Source: JANYIP01 sp031394045 (GTDB lineage Bacteria; Actinomycetota; Actinomycetes; Prado026). Taken from it: 6,422 bases of DNA. Numbering within the stretch: position 1 is the first letter of the stretch; every line of letters starts with the position of its first letter. Positions 6,299-6,422 of the stretch are shown here, in pieces. Position numbers and translations under genes: made by a program. The stretch covers positions 1 through 6,422 of the forward strand of contig JANMWN010000004.1 of NCBI GenBank assembly GCA_031394045.1, given 5' to 3'. The notes under the pieces are model-generated. The model saw only the letters and a list, made by a program, of their open reading frames with translations. It was not told the DNA's origin and ran no database searches.

Positions 6299-6422
6299 TG
6301 GACGTCCTGGTCTGCATCAAGCGGGTGCCGCTGAGCGGCGGCCGGTTCGTCCTCACCGAAGACGCGACCGAGATCGATACCCGGCGGCTCGGCTTCACGG
6401 TGAGCCCGCACGAGGAGACCGC
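6298..6422 (+). CDS. etfB: Electron transfer flavoprotein beta subunit (N-terminal part, runs off the window)
   Basis: Only the first 41 codons are present. The start MDVLVCIKRVP matches the typical EtfB N-terminus (M-K-V-L-V-x-x-K-R-V-P), and a later TVSPHEET sits where most EtfB proteins have a NPYDE-like segment. EtfB pairs with EtfA to carry electrons from flavin dehydrogenases to ETF:quinone oxidoreductase in the membrane. The ATG at 6298 shares its A with the TGA of the flavoenzyme gene (TGATG), and GGAG at 6285-6288 can act as its ribosome-binding site, so the two are co-translated. An etfA gene would be expected directly downstream, outside the window. The family call rests on a short stretch but fits the context very well. 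Confidence 0.85.
   Translation, partial: MDVLVCIKRVPLSGGRFVLTEDATEIDTRRLGFTVSPHEET

Noticed and set aside
1..6422. tRNA/rRNA genes, CRISPR arrays, insertion sequences or phage attachment sites
   Set aside because: None seen. There are no regularly spaced repeats, transposase motifs, terminal inverted repeats or tRNA-like cloverleaf stretches, and nearly all the sequence is explained by five genes.

Overview
The window comes from a GC-rich bacterium, most probably an actinomycete. Third codon positions are nearly all G or C, one gene starts with GTG behind a strong AAGGAGG site, the binding protein is a lipoprotein with a Gly/Ser-rich linker after its lipid cysteine, and the terminator-like hairpin has no T-tract. 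Genus cannot be told from the sequence. All five genes lie on the plus strand and coding density is high.

Positions 1-3625 hold an osmolyte-type ABC importer of the ProU/OpuA (glycine betaine/proline/choline) family. It consists of the C-terminal part of a ProV-like ATPase (1-616), a double-length permease with two fused ProW-like halves (613-2574) and an OpuAC-type lipoprotein binding protein (2642-3625). ATPase and permease overlap by ATGA. The binding protein follows after 67 nt with its own strong ribosome-binding site. A 24-bp hairpin (3638-3691) just after it probably ends or attenuates this unit.

Positions 3626-3766 are the only sizeable intergenic region. It holds the hairpin, a possible promoter and a short cluster of repeated/inverted GTTGC motifs that could be an operator.

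Positions 3767-6298 encode an 843-residue flavoenzyme with an N-terminal FAD amine-oxidising module and a C-terminal GcvT (folate-binding aminomethyltransferase) module. This is the architecture of dimethylglycine and sarcosine dehydrogenases/oxidases. Its stop codon overlaps the start of an electron-transfer-flavoprotein beta subunit (etfB, 6298 to the window edge), so the electrons probably go to a dedicated ETF rather than to oxygen.

Read together, this looks like an uptake-and-catabolism locus for an N-methylated compound. The importer brings in a betaine-like quaternary amine or a relative, and the flavoenzyme oxidatively demethylates it or a downstream product. The methyl carbon would be offered to tetrahydrofolate and the electrons to ETF. 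The exact substrate cannot be read from the sequence. The GcvT half departs from the family consensus in its last third, so a non-standard substrate or a changed folate step is possible.
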